Below, one piece after another: positions 8,397-16,583 of a stretch of 64,000 nucleotides of DNA. Made by a program: the position numbers and the translations under genes. Positions within the stretch are counted from its first letter, which is position 1, and every line of letters starts with the position of its first letter. The notes under the pieces were generated by a model. The model ran no database searches and was not told the origin of the DNA. It saw nothing but the letters and a program-made list of their open reading frames with translations. Location of the stretch: contig NZ_JBBHLB010000010.1 in NCBI RefSeq assembly GCF_037572415.1, forward strand, positions 1 through 64,000, written 5' to 3'. The stretch is from Flavonifractor porci. Lineage in GTDB: Bacteria; Bacillota; Clostridia; Oscillospirales; Oscillospiraceae.

Positions 8397-10544
8397 TCAC
8401 TTTTCCTTCTTTTTCCGTACAACGGGCTTGGCGGACTCGGCCTTGACGGCGGGGACGGCGGCCTTCTTGCGGACGGCGGGCTTGGGAGCCGCCTCCTTCA
8501 CCGCAGGAGCAGCCGCCTTTTTGCGCACTGCGGGTTTGGGTGTTTCCGCCTTTACCGCCGGAGCGGCAGCCTTCTTGCGAATGGCGGGCTTGGCGGGAGC
8601 CTCTTTGTCCGCTTTCTTTTTGCGGACGGGGAACTTGCGGGTACACTGATAGATCACCGCGCTCATGGGCGGCAGGGAGATGGTAATGGACTGCTCCCGG
8701 CCCTGACTCTCCACATAACGGCTGCGGACCGGCTCATGGTCGCCGCCGCCCTTGCCGCCGAAGTCGGGGATGTCGGAGTTAAAGATGCAGGTGTAAACGC
8801 CGGGAACGGGCACGCCCACGGTATAGCCGGTGCGGTCCACCGGGGAGAAGTTGCACACGATGACCAGAGCGTCTCCCTTGGCGTCCTTTCGGAGGAAGGC
8901 TACCGTATTGGCCTGATTGTCGTCGGCTTCGATCCACTCAAAACCTTCCCAGGAGAAGTCAAGCGCCCACAGCTGGGGATGGGCCAGATAGAAGGCATTG
9001 GCCTGCTTGAAGAACTGCTGCAGCTGGCGGTGGGGCACGGCCCACTCCTGATCCGGGTCCAGCAGGTGCCAGTCCAGGGAGTGCTCATAGTGCCACTCGT
9101 TCCACTGGCCGAACTCGCTGCCCATCATCAGCAGCTTTTTGCCGGGATGGGTGAGCATATAGGTATAGAAGGCCCGCACACCGGCGAACTTCTCCTCGTT
9201 GGTGCCCGGCATCTTGTTGATGAGGGAGCCCTTCATATGTACCACCTCGTCGTGGGACAGGGGGAGCACGAAGTTCTCCGAGAAGGCGTACATCAGGGAG
9301 AAGGTGATGTCTTTGTGGTTGAACTGCCGGAAATAGGGGTCCAGCTTGATATAATGGAGGATGTCGTTCATCCAGCCCATGTTCCACTTCAGGTTGAAGC
9401 CCAGGCCGCCCTCCAGGCCGCCCTCGCCCACCGGGTGGGATACACGGGGCCAGGCGGTGGATTCCTCGGCGATCATCATCACGTCGGGGTGGTCCTTGAA
9501 GATCTGCTGGTTGAGCTCCTGGATGAAGTCTACCGCCTCCAGGTTTTCATGGCCGCCAAACATATTGGGCACCCACTCGCCGCCCTGGCGGCCGTAGTCC
9601 AGATAGAGCATGGAGGCTACCGCGTCCACCCGCAGACCGTCGATATGGAACTGCTCCAGCCAGAAGAGGGCGGAGGAGAACAGGAAGGAGCGGACCTCGT
9701 GGCGGGCGTAGTCAAACACCCGGGTGCCCCAGTCGGCGTGCTCGCCCTTGCGGGTGTCGGCGTACTCGTAGCAGGGCTCGCCGTCAAACTCATACAGGCC
9801 GAAGGCATCCTTGGGGAAGTGGGCAGGTACCCAGTCCAGGATCACGCCGATACCCGCCTGGTGGAGCTGGTCCACCAGCCACATAAAGTCGTGGGGGGTG
9901 CCAAAGCGGCTGGTGGCGGCAAAATAGCCGGTACACTGATAGCCCCAGGAGGCATCCAGAGGATGCTCGGTGATGGGAAGCAGCTCCACATGGGTGAATC
10001 CCATCTCCTTCACATAGGGCACCAGGTACTTGCCGATGTCCCGGTAGGAGAGCATCTCGTCCTCACCGGTACGCCGCCAGGAACCCAGATGGACTTCATA
10101 AATATTCAAAGGTTTCTGGTAAATGGGATTGTTCTTCCGGTAGTCCATCCAGCTGTCGTCGCCCCAGCCATAACCGGACAGGTCATAGAGCTTGGACGCG
10201 GTGCCGGGACGAGTCTCGGCGTGGAAGGCGTAGGGGTCGGCCTTGGCCAGCACCCGGCCGGAGGCGGTATGTACCGCGTATTTATAGCTGTCAAACTGTT
10301 TCAGACCGGGAATAAAGGCTTCCCAGACACCGTCGGAAAGCAGTTCCATGGGGTGGTCGGAATCGTTCCAGCCGTTGAAATCACCCATAACAGCGACCGA
10401 TTGGGCGTGGGGGGCCCAAACCCGGAAGACCCAGCCGTCCTGCCCATTCTGCACCGCAGGATGAGCGCCCATAAACTCCTGGGCCCGTACCGCATGGCCC
10501 TGTGAAAAATCATGGAGGATCGAACTCGGTTTGGTGGAAGCCAT
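8397..10544 (-). CDS. glgB: 1,4-alpha-glucan branching enzyme with an unusual basic C-terminal tail
   Basis: The enzyme transfers glucan segments to make alpha-1,6 branches. Residues about 1-636 form a complete GH13 branching enzyme: N-terminal CBM48-like region (WVFRVWAPHAQSV), the nucleophile motif LRVDAVASMLYLDYGR, the general acid in MMIAEESTAWP and LSHDEV. Residues 637-715 (8400-8636) are an added tail rich in Lys, Ala and Pro, made of about four imperfect repeats of the KPAVRKKAAAPAVK type. The tail is not part of the usual GlgB fold. First gene of the glg operon, about 100 bases behind a strong promoter. Confidence 0.95.
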   Translation of the reverse strand: MASTKPSSILHDFSQGHAVRAQEFMGAHPAVQNGQDGWVFRVWAPHAQSVAVMGDFNGWNDSDHPMELLSDGVWEAFIPGLKQFDSYKYAVHTASGRVLAKADPYAFHAETRPGTASKLYDLSGYGWGDDSWMDYRKNNPIYQKPLNIYEVHLGSWRRTGEDEMLSYRDIGKYLVPYVKEMGFTHVELLPITEHPLDASWGYQCTGYFAATSRFGTPHDFMWLVDQLHQAGIGVILDWVPAHFPKDAFGLYEFDGEPCYEYADTRKGEHADWGTRVFDYARHEVRSFLFSSALFWLEQFHIDGLRVDAVASMLYLDYGRQGGEWVPNMFGGHENLEAVDFIQELNQQIFKDHPDVMMIAEESTAWPRVSHPVGEGGLEGGLGFNLKWNMGWMNDILHYIKLDPYFRQFNHKDITFSLMYAFSENFVLPLSHDEVVHMKGSLINKMPGTNEEKFAGVRAFYTYMLTHPGKKLLMMGSEFGQWNEWHYEHSLDWHLLDPDQEWAVPHRQLQQFFKQANAFYLAHPQLWALDFSWEGFEWIEADDNQANTVAFLRKDAKGDALVIVCNFSPVDRTGYTVGVPVPGVYTCIFNSDIPDFGGKGGGDHEPVRSRYVESQGREQSITISLPPMSAVIYQCTRKFPVRKKKADKEAPAKPAIRKKAAAPAVKAETPKPAVRKKAAAPAVKEAAPKPAVRKKAAVPAVKAESAKPVVRKKKEK

Positions 10545-10618
10545 AGGTATCCTCTCCTTGTTGGCAGCCCCCAGAACAACTGGAATGACGTAAACTGGGG
10601 GTTCTTGTCATTGGTAAT

Positions 10619-10649
10619 AAATAAAATCCAAAATACATGGATTTTATTT
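10619..10649. repeat. Inverted repeat at the glg transcription start
   Basis: AAATAAAATCCA (10619-10630) is repeated inverted as TGGATTTTATTT (10638-10649), giving 12-bp arms and a 7-base centre. It begins just downstream of the -10 box of the glgB promoter, so it could be an operator or a 5' RNA hairpin. Confidence 0.5.
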
Positions 10650-10655
10650 GTGTAA

Positions 10656-10684
10656 AGTATACAACCATATGGCAAGATAGTCAA
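10656..10684 (-). promoter_or_regulatory. Sigma-A promoter of the glgBCDAP operon
   Basis: On the minus strand TTGACT (10679-10684) and TATACT (10656-10661) are separated by 17 bases. The expected start is near 10649, giving a leader of about 105 bases before glgB. Confidence 0.8.
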
Positions 10685-10751
10685 GATAGGGATTGCCAAT
10701 CGAAGTGTAAAATTTCCAGAAATATATGCAATATCTTTTGTAAAGAACGCG

Positions 10752-10785
10752 CAAGGTCCGCCGCAGTTTTACTGCGGCGGACCTT
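10752..10785 (-). terminator. Hairpin terminator after the DD-carboxypeptidase gene
   Basis: AGGTCCGCCGCAG pairs with CTGCGGCGGACCT (13 bp, 5-base loop) shortly after the dacF-like stop. The minus-strand T tract is short and broken, so termination strength is uncertain. Confidence 0.6.
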
Positions 10786-10796
10786 TGTCCACGGCG

Positions 10797-11948
10797 CTAG
10801 CCGGCCATGAGCAGGGTGCGTACCAGACGCAGGAAAATACCAGGGGCGGAAAGCCGGGCCACAGCCTGATTGGCCACGATGGGGATCTGGGCCAGGTCCT
10901 GGCCCCCGGCGGTCACCGTCATTCTGCCCAGGGTCTGACCCGCCTCCACCGGGGCCTCCACATCCTGACACAGCTCCAACTGAGTCTCCACCTGATTGAC
11001 CATGGAGCGGCTGACCAGAATGCGGGTGGGCTGGGAGAGAACGGGCTGAATGGTTTCCTGTTCCCCCAGCAGCACATCCACCGGCGGCAGTGCCTGGGAG
11101 GGGTAGACGTCCATCAGGGTATAGTTGGCAAAGCCGTAGTTGAGCAGGGTTTGAGCCGCTGCTGTCCGGGTATCCTTGGTGGTGGATTTGAGGATGACGG
11201 CAATGAGCTCCATGCCGTCCCGCTCCGCCGTGGCGGACAGGCAGTAGCCGGCTGCGTCAGTGGAGCCGGTTTTCAGCCCGGTGGCTCCCTCATAGAAGCG
11301 GATCAGCTTATTGGTGTTGGCCAGCTGGAACTGACCGTTCCGGAGGGAGTCCATCCAGATGGTGGTGTAGTCCCGGATGGAGGGGTGGTTGCGGATGAGC
11401 TCCCGGCTCATGAGGGCGATGTCGTAGGCGGAGGTGAGATGGCCCGCCGCCGGCAGGCCGGTGCAGTTGACAAAGCAGGTGTCCGTCATACCCAGCTGAG
11501 CGGCCCGCTCATTCATTTTGGCCACAAAGGCCTCCTCGCTGCCGCAGAGGTGTTCGGCCAGGGCCACCGAGGCGTCGTTGCCGGAGGCCACCGCCACCGC
11601 CTTGAGCAGATCGTTTACCGTCATCTGCTCCCCTTCTTTTAAATAGACCTGGGAGCCGCCCATGGAGGCGGCGTGGGCGGAAACGGTGACCAGATCGTCT
11701 CTGGACAGGCTGCCGCTGTCGATGGCCTCCATCACCAGCAGCAGGGTCATGACTTTTGTGACGCTGGCAGGTTCCAGTTTATCGTGGGCGCTTTGCTCAT
11801 AGAGAACGGTGCCTGTCTCCTTTTCCATCAGTACGGCCCCCGCCGCGTCCACGGTGGGCGCACCAGCGGCGGACGGATCGGCCTCGGCGGCCTGGACGGG
11901 CAGAGCCAGTAGGGTGGCGGCCACCAGGGCCGCGGCCAGTTTTTTCAT
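10797..11948 (-). CDS. D-alanyl-D-alanine carboxypeptidase (DacF/PBP5 family)
   Basis: This secreted, membrane-associated enzyme trims the terminal D-Ala from peptidoglycan stem peptides. The 383-residue protein begins with a signal peptide cleaved after about residue 20 (LLALPVQA). The three active-site motifs of S11 peptidases are present: SVTK at 62-65, SGN (in VASGNDASVALAEH) and KTG (in GLKTGSTDAAG). The ATG at 11948 follows GGAGG. A longer reading from 12071 would place residues before the signal peptide and is rejected. The gene is divergent from the mobA-like gene. Confidence 0.93.
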   Translation of the reverse strand: MKKLAAALVAATLLALPVQAAEADPSAAGAPTVDAAGAVLMEKETGTVLYEQSAHDKLEPASVTKVMTLLLVMEAIDSGSLSRDDLVTVSAHAASMGGSQVYLKEGEQMTVNDLLKAVAVASGNDASVALAEHLCGSEEAFVAKMNERAAQLGMTDTCFVNCTGLPAAGHLTSAYDIALMSRELIRNHPSIRDYTTIWMDSLRNGQFQLANTNKLIRFYEGATGLKTGSTDAAGYCLSATAERDGMELIAVILKSTTKDTRTAAAQTLLNYGFANYTLMDVYPSQALPPVDVLLGEQETIQPVLSQPTRILVSRSMVNQVETQLELCQDVEAPVEAGQTLGRMTVTAGGQDLAQIPIVANQAVARLSAPGIFLRLVRTLLMAG

Positions 11949-12021
11949 GGTGTGTGATGCCTCCAATGCTGAAATGCTCTGTGGGAGAGGATATGGAGAG
12001 GAAAAGGCTTCTATACGGCTT

Positions 12022-12050
12022 TTGACGGGGGTAATTTTTTCTGGTACAAT
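12022..12050 (+). promoter_or_regulatory. Sigma-A promoter of the mobA-like gene
   Basis: TTGACG (12022-12027) and TACAAT (12045-12050) are separated by 17 bases. The mobA-like ATG lies 35 bases downstream behind a GGAGG site. Confidence 0.75.
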
Positions 12051-12085
12051 GGCAAAATCATTCAAAAGCACTGGGAGGCGGGAGG

Positions 12086-12664
12086 ATGGAGCGCACCATT
12101 ACGGTGATACTGTCCGGCGGACAGAGCTGCCGGATGGGCTGTGACAAGGCGGGGCTGTCCCTGGCGGGGAGAAGTTTTTTGGACCGGATGGCGCAGGAGC
12201 TTTCCCCGCTGTTTGGTGAGGTATATGTGTCGGTGGACCAGCCGGGACGCTATCCCGGATACCGGGAGCTGCCCGATCTGCGGCCGGGCCAGGGCCCCCT
12301 GGCGGGGCTGGAGGCCGCCTTTCTTCGCACCGGGGCGGAGGCGGTGTTTCTGGCCGCTGTGGACCTGCCCTTTGCCGGACCCGCGCTGGCGGCCCGGGTG
12401 CTGTCAGAGGCAAAGGGTGGCGACGCCTGGGTCATTCGGCGGCGGAGCGGGGAGGCGGAGCCTCTATTTGCCCTGTATCGCCGCAGTTGCCTTGAGACGC
12501 TCAGCGCGTGCCTGGACCAGGGACGCCGGGCCATGAAGGCTCTGCTGGATCGGGTGGACTGCCGCTGGCTGGAGGAAGGCGATCTGGGGGAGTTTGATCT
12601 GGAGCGGGTTTTGTGGAATGTAAACACAAGGGAAGACTACTGCCGGGCGGCACAGACAGAATGA
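12086..12664 (+). CDS. mobA: Molybdenum cofactor guanylyltransferase-like nucleotidyltransferase
   Basis: MobA attaches GMP to molybdopterin. The 192-residue protein carries the family N-terminal loop LSGGQSCRMGCDKAGL (about residues 9-24) and the metal-binding AVDLPF motif at about 91-96. Length is typical. No other molybdopterin gene is in the window, so the exact nucleotide and acceptor rest on family resemblance alone. Confidence 0.82.
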   Translation: MERTITVILSGGQSCRMGCDKAGLSLAGRSFLDRMAQELSPLFGEVYVSVDQPGRYPGYRELPDLRPGQGPLAGLEAAFLRTGAEAVFLAAVDLPFAGPALAARVLSEAKGGDAWVIRRRSGEAEPLFALYRRSCLETLSACLDQGRRAMKALLDRVDCRWLEEGDLGEFDLERVLWNVNTREDYCRAAQTE

Positions 12665-12682
12665 TGAAATGAAAAATTCCTC

Positions 12683-12711
12683 TTTACAATAGCGCTTTAG
12701 TGTGGTAATAT
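12683..12711 (+). promoter_or_regulatory. Sigma-A promoter of the amino acid ABC transporter operon
   Basis: TTTACA (12683-12688) and TAATAT (12706-12711) are separated by 17 bases, upstream of the substrate-binding protein gene at 12752. Confidence 0.7.
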
Positions 12712-12751
12712 ACGAAAGCAACCACGACACACATGGTTTGGAGGAATGTAC

Positions 12752-13600
12752 ATGAAACGCAGACTGACTGCTTTGGCCCTTGCGCTGGGCCTGACCTTTA
12801 CCCTGGCTGCCTGCGGCGGCACCGGCGGTACCGCCAATACCCCTGGGGGCAACAGTGAGAGCCCCGCCGGCAATTCCGGGACTCCTACTGCCGAGAGCGA
12901 TATGGCTTATGTGAAGGAGAAGGGCACCCTCGTCGTTGGCATGACCGATTTTAAGCCCATGGACTATAAGGATGAGAACGGTGAGTGGATCGGCTTCGAC
13001 GCCGACATGGCCAAGGCTTTTGCCGAGAGCCTGGGCGCGAAAGCGGAGTTTATTGAGATCAACTGGGACAATAAGCTGATGGAGCTGGACACCAAGGGCA
13101 TCGACGTGATCTGGAACGGCATGACCATCAACGACGAGGTGAAGGCCGGCGCCTCCGTGTCCGAGCCTTACTGCCGCAATGGCCAGGTGGTGGTGGTCCC
13201 CGCCGACAAGGCTGAGGATTATCAAACTGTGGAGAGCCTCAGCGGCCTGAGCTTCGCCGTGGAGAACGGTTCCCAGGGCGCCGCTCAGCTGGATGCGCTG
13301 AATTTGAACTATGTGGCCAAGACCACCCAGGCTGACGCCCTGATGGAGGTGGCCTCCGGCGCCTCCGACGCCTGCGTCATTGACCTGCTGATGGCCGGCG
13401 CCATGATCGGCGAGGGCACCAGCTATCCGGAGCTGACCTACACCGTGCAGCTCAACGACGAGGAGTACGGCGTGGCCTTCCGCCAGGGTTCCGACCTGAC
13501 CGAGGCCTTCAACACCTTCTGGAAAGAGGCCTATGACGCCGGTACCGTCATGGAGATGGCCACCACCTACGGCGTCCAGGAGTCCGTCATCGAAAAGTAA
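12752..13600 (+). CDS. Polar amino acid ABC transporter substrate-binding lipoprotein
   Basis: This 282-residue lipoprotein has a signal peptide with lipobox LAAC (lipidated Cys21), a Gly/Asn/Thr/Pro-rich linker, then a type-II periplasmic-binding fold (GTLVVGMTDFKPMDYKDENGEWIGFDADMAKAF reads as the family 3 signature region). It captures an amino acid outside the cell. ATG at 12752 is chosen over 12746 because GGAGG lies at a normal 7-base distance. First gene of a three-gene operon with permease and ATPase. The exact amino acid is unknown. Confidence 0.9.
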   Translation: MKRRLTALALALGLTFTLAACGGTGGTANTPGGNSESPAGNSGTPTAESDMAYVKEKGTLVVGMTDFKPMDYKDENGEWIGFDADMAKAFAESLGAKAEFIEINWDNKLMELDTKGIDVIWNGMTINDEVKAGASVSEPYCRNGQVVVVPADKAEDYQTVESLSGLSFAVENGSQGAAQLDALNLNYVAKTTQADALMEVASGASDACVIDLLMAGAMIGEGTSYPELTYTVQLNDEEYGVAFRQGSDLTEAFNTFWKEAYDAGTVMEMATTYGVQESVIEK

Positions 13601-13670
13601 ACTATCCTGCGGGGATGGGGCAGAGAGTCGTGGACTCTCTGCCCTTCCCCGGCCAAAAGAGGGAAACGCT

Positions 13671-14309
13671 ATGCTGATGTCTGTTACGCTCACCCTGCTG
13701 GAGGGGTTTGTGGTCACCCTGGAGCTCTTTCTCCTGACCCTCCTGTTTGCCCTGCCTCTGGGTCTGGTGATCTCCTTTGGCTCCATGAGCCGGTGCGCCC
13801 CCCTGCGCTGGGTGGTCAAAACTGTGGTGTGGATCGTCCGGGGCACCCCCCTGATGCTTCAGATCATGGTGGTGTTCTACGGCCCGGGCCTGATGTTCGA
13901 CCTGCCGCTGCTGCCCCGGTTCACCGCGGCGGTAGTGACCTTTGTCATCAACTACGCCTGCTACTTCTCCGAGATCTACCGGGGCGGTATTCAGGGCGTA
14001 CCGGCGGGCCAGCAGGAGGCCGGTCTGGTGCTGGGCATGAAGCGCGGCCAGATCTTCTTCAAGGTGACCCTCCTTCAGGTCATCAAGCGCATTGTGCCTC
14101 CCATGGGCAACGAGTTCATCACCCTGGTGAAGGATACCGCCCTGGTGCGGGTCATCTCGGTGTATGAGATCATCTGGATGGGTGAGTCCTACATTAAAAA
14201 GGGCATGATCTGGCCCCTGTTCTACACCGCCGTGTTCTATCTGGTGGCCAACGGTATTCTCACCCTGCTCTTCAGCTGGTTTGAGAAGAAGCTGAACTAT
14301 TTCAAGTAA
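13671..14309 (+). CDS. Polar amino acid ABC transporter permease
   Basis: The 212-residue membrane protein has the His/Glu/Gln-type permease layout, with the RGTPLMLQ segment and the EAA loop EAGLVLGMKRGQIFFKVTLLQ that docks to the ATPase. ATG at 13671 follows GAGGG; an upstream extension would overlap the preceding gene with no sensible sequence. It forms the membrane channel of the transporter encoded on either side. Confidence 0.92.
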   Translation: MLMSVTLTLLEGFVVTLELFLLTLLFALPLGLVISFGSMSRCAPLRWVVKTVVWIVRGTPLMLQIMVVFYGPGLMFDLPLLPRFTAAVVTFVINYACYFSEIYRGGIQGVPAGQQEAGLVLGMKRGQIFFKVTLLQVIKRIVPPMGNEFITLVKDTALVRVISVYEIIWMGESYIKKGMIWPLFYTAVFYLVANGILTLLFSWFEKKLNYFK

Positions 14310-14322
14310 GGAGGCCCGGACC

Positions 14323-15108
14323 ATGCCTGTTTTGGACGTACAGCACATTGAGAAGCATTTTGGGGCCACCCGGGTGCTGGAGGACATCAGCTTTTCCCTG
14401 GAGCAGGGACAGGCTCTGGCCATCATCGGCTCATCCGGCTCCGGCAAGACCACCCTGCTGCGCTGCCTGAACTTTCTGGAGACGCCCAACCAGGGCAAAA
14501 TCTTGGTGAACGGCGAGGCCCTCTTTGACGCCGACGATCCCGCCACCCAGCGGGAGGCAGAGGTACGCAAAAAGCGGCTCCACTTCGGACTGGTGTTTCA
14601 GTCCTTCAACCTGTTCCCTCAGTACACCGCCCTGGAGAATGTGACTCTGGCCGGGGAACTGCTGGCCAAGGAGCGGCCCGACTTCAAGCAGAACAAGAAG
14701 GCCATCCTGGAGGAGATCCGTATCCAGGGTCAGGCCCTGCTGGAGCGGATGGGCCTGGCCGACCGGGCGGGCCACTATCCCCACCAGCTCTCCGGCGGCC
14801 AGCAGCAGCGGGTGGCTATCGCCCGTGCGCTGGCCCTCCAGCCTGACATCCTGTGCTTTGACGAGCCCACCTCCGCACTGGACCCGGAGCTCACCGGCGA
14901 GGTACTCAAGGTGATCCGCTCCCTGGCCGAGCAAAAGACCACCATGATCATCGTCACCCATGAGATGGCCTTTGCCCGGGATGTGGCCGACCAGGTGATC
15001 TTCATGGACGGCGGCGTCATTGTGGAACAGGGCCCCGCCCGGCAGGTCATCGAGAATCCCCGGGAAGAGCGGACCCGTCAGTTTTTGTCCCGCTATTCCG
15101 AGAATTGA
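14323..15108 (+). CDS. Polar amino acid ABC transporter ATP-binding protein
   Basis: The 261-residue ATPase has Walker A GSSGSGKT, signature LSGGQQQR, Walker B ILCFDEP and the switch histidine in IIVTHEM. It closely resembles GlnQ-type proteins but carries an extra charged stretch of about 20 residues (around AKERPDFKQNKKAILEE) before the signature. A terminator follows directly, closing the operon. Confidence 0.93.
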   Translation: MPVLDVQHIEKHFGATRVLEDISFSLEQGQALAIIGSSGSGKTTLLRCLNFLETPNQGKILVNGEALFDADDPATQREAEVRKKRLHFGLVFQSFNLFPQYTALENVTLAGELLAKERPDFKQNKKAILEEIRIQGQALLERMGLADRAGHYPHQLSGGQQQRVAIARALALQPDILCFDEPTSALDPELTGEVLKVIRSLAEQKTTMIIVTHEMAFARDVADQVIFMDGGVIVEQGPARQVIENPREERTRQFLSRYSEN

Positions 15109-15117
15109 AAAGGGTCA

Positions 15118-15155
15118 AAAAGCGTGGTATCATAAGCTGGATACCACGCTTTTAT
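15118..15155 (+). terminator. Terminator of the amino acid transporter operon
   Basis: AGCGTGGTAT pairs with ATACCACGCT, extended by flanking A/T pairs, and is followed by TTTTATA. It lies about 10 bases past the ATPase stop. Confidence 0.85.
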
Positions 15156-15174
15156 ACTGCAAGGAGTTGACGCC

Positions 15175-15522
15175 ATGGAGGAAGCCATTTTTTTGCCGGT
15201 GCTTTCCCACTTTGAGAATGAGAATTTCTGGACCGCCAGCGGCGGCCGGATGCGCTACCGGGTGGACCCGGTGAAGGGGGACGAGGAGAATCCCCCCTCC
15301 CTGACCGCCCAGGTTTGGGAGGGGCCCTGGCGGCTCCAGGACAGCACTGTGGAGAAGACGAAGTCCTTTCCCATGACGGAGGAGGGGCTGGAAGAGCTGC
15401 GGTCCTGGGTATTGGTCTGGCAGAAGACCATCAATGCCCGGCCGCCCAGAAGCCTGAAGGAGACCCTCCAGGCCAGAGACGCCCGCCGGGCGGAGCTGGA
15501 GGAGCAAAGCAAGGAAGGATGA
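15175..15522 (+). CDS. Hypothetical protein, 115 residues
   Basis: I do not recognise a family. The ATG follows AAGGAG at a good distance and the frame is open for 115 residues. The protein looks soluble: an N-terminal part rich in aromatic residues (FENENFWTASGGRMRYRV) and a charged helical C-terminus. No signal peptide or membrane segment is visible. It precedes the amidase gene by 44 bases and is probably co-transcribed. Confidence 0.6.
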   Translation: MEEAIFLPVLSHFENENFWTASGGRMRYRVDPVKGDEENPPSLTAQVWEGPWRLQDSTVEKTKSFPMTEEGLEELRSWVLVWQKTINARPPRSLKETLQARDARRAELEEQSKEG

Positions 15523-15566
15523 CCGCAAATCTGTGAAGCGCATAGGATGACCCGGAGGGGTTGCCA

Positions 15567-16319
15567 ATGCACATCACAGAGCATATTCTCACCAACAGCG
15601 ACTGCTATAAGGCAGGACGCACCATCAAACCCAAGGGGATCATGGTCCACTCCACCGGCGTGGCCCAGCCGGACGTCAACGTCTTTCTCAAGGCCTGGAA
15701 CAAACCGGGGGTGAACGCCTGTGTCCATGCCATCGTCCACCGGGGGGGTGTTACCGAGACCCTGCCCTGGAACTGGCGGGGATGGCACGCCGGCGGATCG
15801 GCCAATAACACCCATATCAGTTTTGAGATCCTGGAGCCTGCCGGGCACACCTACAAAGGCGGCACCATGATCGGATACGACCCGGTAAAAAACAAGGCCT
15901 ATTTTCAGCAGGTATACGACACGGCGGTGGAGCTGTGCGCCTATCTGTGTGAAAAATACGGCCTGGACCCGGAGCGGGACATCATCGACCATGCGGAAGG
16001 CTGCAAGCTGGGGCTGGCCTCCAATCACGCGGATGTGGGGCACTGGTTCCCCAAGCACGGTAAGAGCATGGACACCCTCCGCGCCGATGTGAAAGCGCGG
16101 CTGAAGGGGGGTGAACCGGAGATGACGCAGGAGCAGTTTGACGCGGCCTTCACCGCCCGTGAGGGGGAGATTTCCGCCCGGACGGTGAGCGAGTGGGCCA
16201 GAGAGGCCTGGAACAAGGCCAAGGATGCCGGTGTATTCGACGGCACCGCTCCCGGCGCTCCCCTGACCCGGGAGCAGGCCGCTTTGATTTTGGAACGTCT
16301 GGGTCTGCTGGGGAAGTAA
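15567..16319 (+). CDS. N-acetylmuramoyl-L-alanine amidase (Amidase_2 type) with SLH-like C-terminus
   Basis: The enzyme cleaves the bond between muramic acid and L-Ala in peptidoglycan. The 250-residue protein has an Amidase_2/PGRP domain (about 1-165): HSTG carries the first zinc histidine, with VHAIVHR and DHAEGCKLG further on. The last 60 residues (WAREAWNKAKDAGVFDG... TREQAALILERLG) look like a single SLH-type wall-binding repeat. No signal peptide is seen, as in phage endolysins. ATG at 15567 sits 6 bases after GGAGGGG; the TTG at 15561 is rejected. Confidence 0.87.
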   Translation: MHITEHILTNSDCYKAGRTIKPKGIMVHSTGVAQPDVNVFLKAWNKPGVNACVHAIVHRGGVTETLPWNWRGWHAGGSANNTHISFEILEPAGHTYKGGTMIGYDPVKNKAYFQQVYDTAVELCAYLCEKYGLDPERDIIDHAEGCKLGLASNHADVGHWFPKHGKSMDTLRADVKARLKGGEPEMTQEQFDAAFTAREGEISARTVSEWAREAWNKAKDAGVFDGTAPGAPLTREQAALILERLGLLGK

Positions 16320-16343
16320 CAGGAAGAAGAGGAGGAAGTTAAA

Positions 16344-16535
16344 ATGACCTGGGGAACCTACTATTTCTTTTACGAGTGCCCGCAGTGCGGCAAGAAGTAC
16401 CGCTATGAGCTGGAGTTTGCCTCCGAGCCTGAGTTTGGCTTCTGCCCCGACTGCCATGTGATGGGCACCTTCGTGGGAGAGACCAAGGACAACAAGCAGG
16501 GTGAGGACAAGTTCGTGGATTACGAATTTGTGTAA
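16344..16535 (+). CDS. Small zinc-ribbon protein, 63 residues
   Basis: The protein contains two CxxC pairs (CPQCGKKY and CPDCHV) that form a likely rubredoxin-like zinc ribbon. It is acidic and soluble, of unknown function. It follows the amidase by 24 bases behind a GAGGAAG site and is probably in the same transcript. Confidence 0.7.
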   Translation: MTWGTYYFFYECPQCGKKYRYELEFASEPEFGFCPDCHVMGTFVGETKDNKQGEDKFVDYEFV

Positions 16536-16545
16536 GACTTGCAAC

Positions 16546-16580
16546 GCAAAAAAGGACGCCGGGAGGCGTCCTTTTTTGCG
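16546..16580. terminator. Bidirectional terminator between convergent genes
   Basis: GCAAAAAAGGACGCC pairs with GGCGTCCTTTTTTGC around a 4-base loop. A and T runs on the two sides make it usable from both strands, and it separates the plus-strand zinc-ribbon gene from the minus-strand LCP gene. Confidence 0.88.
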
Positions 16581-16583
16581 TGA

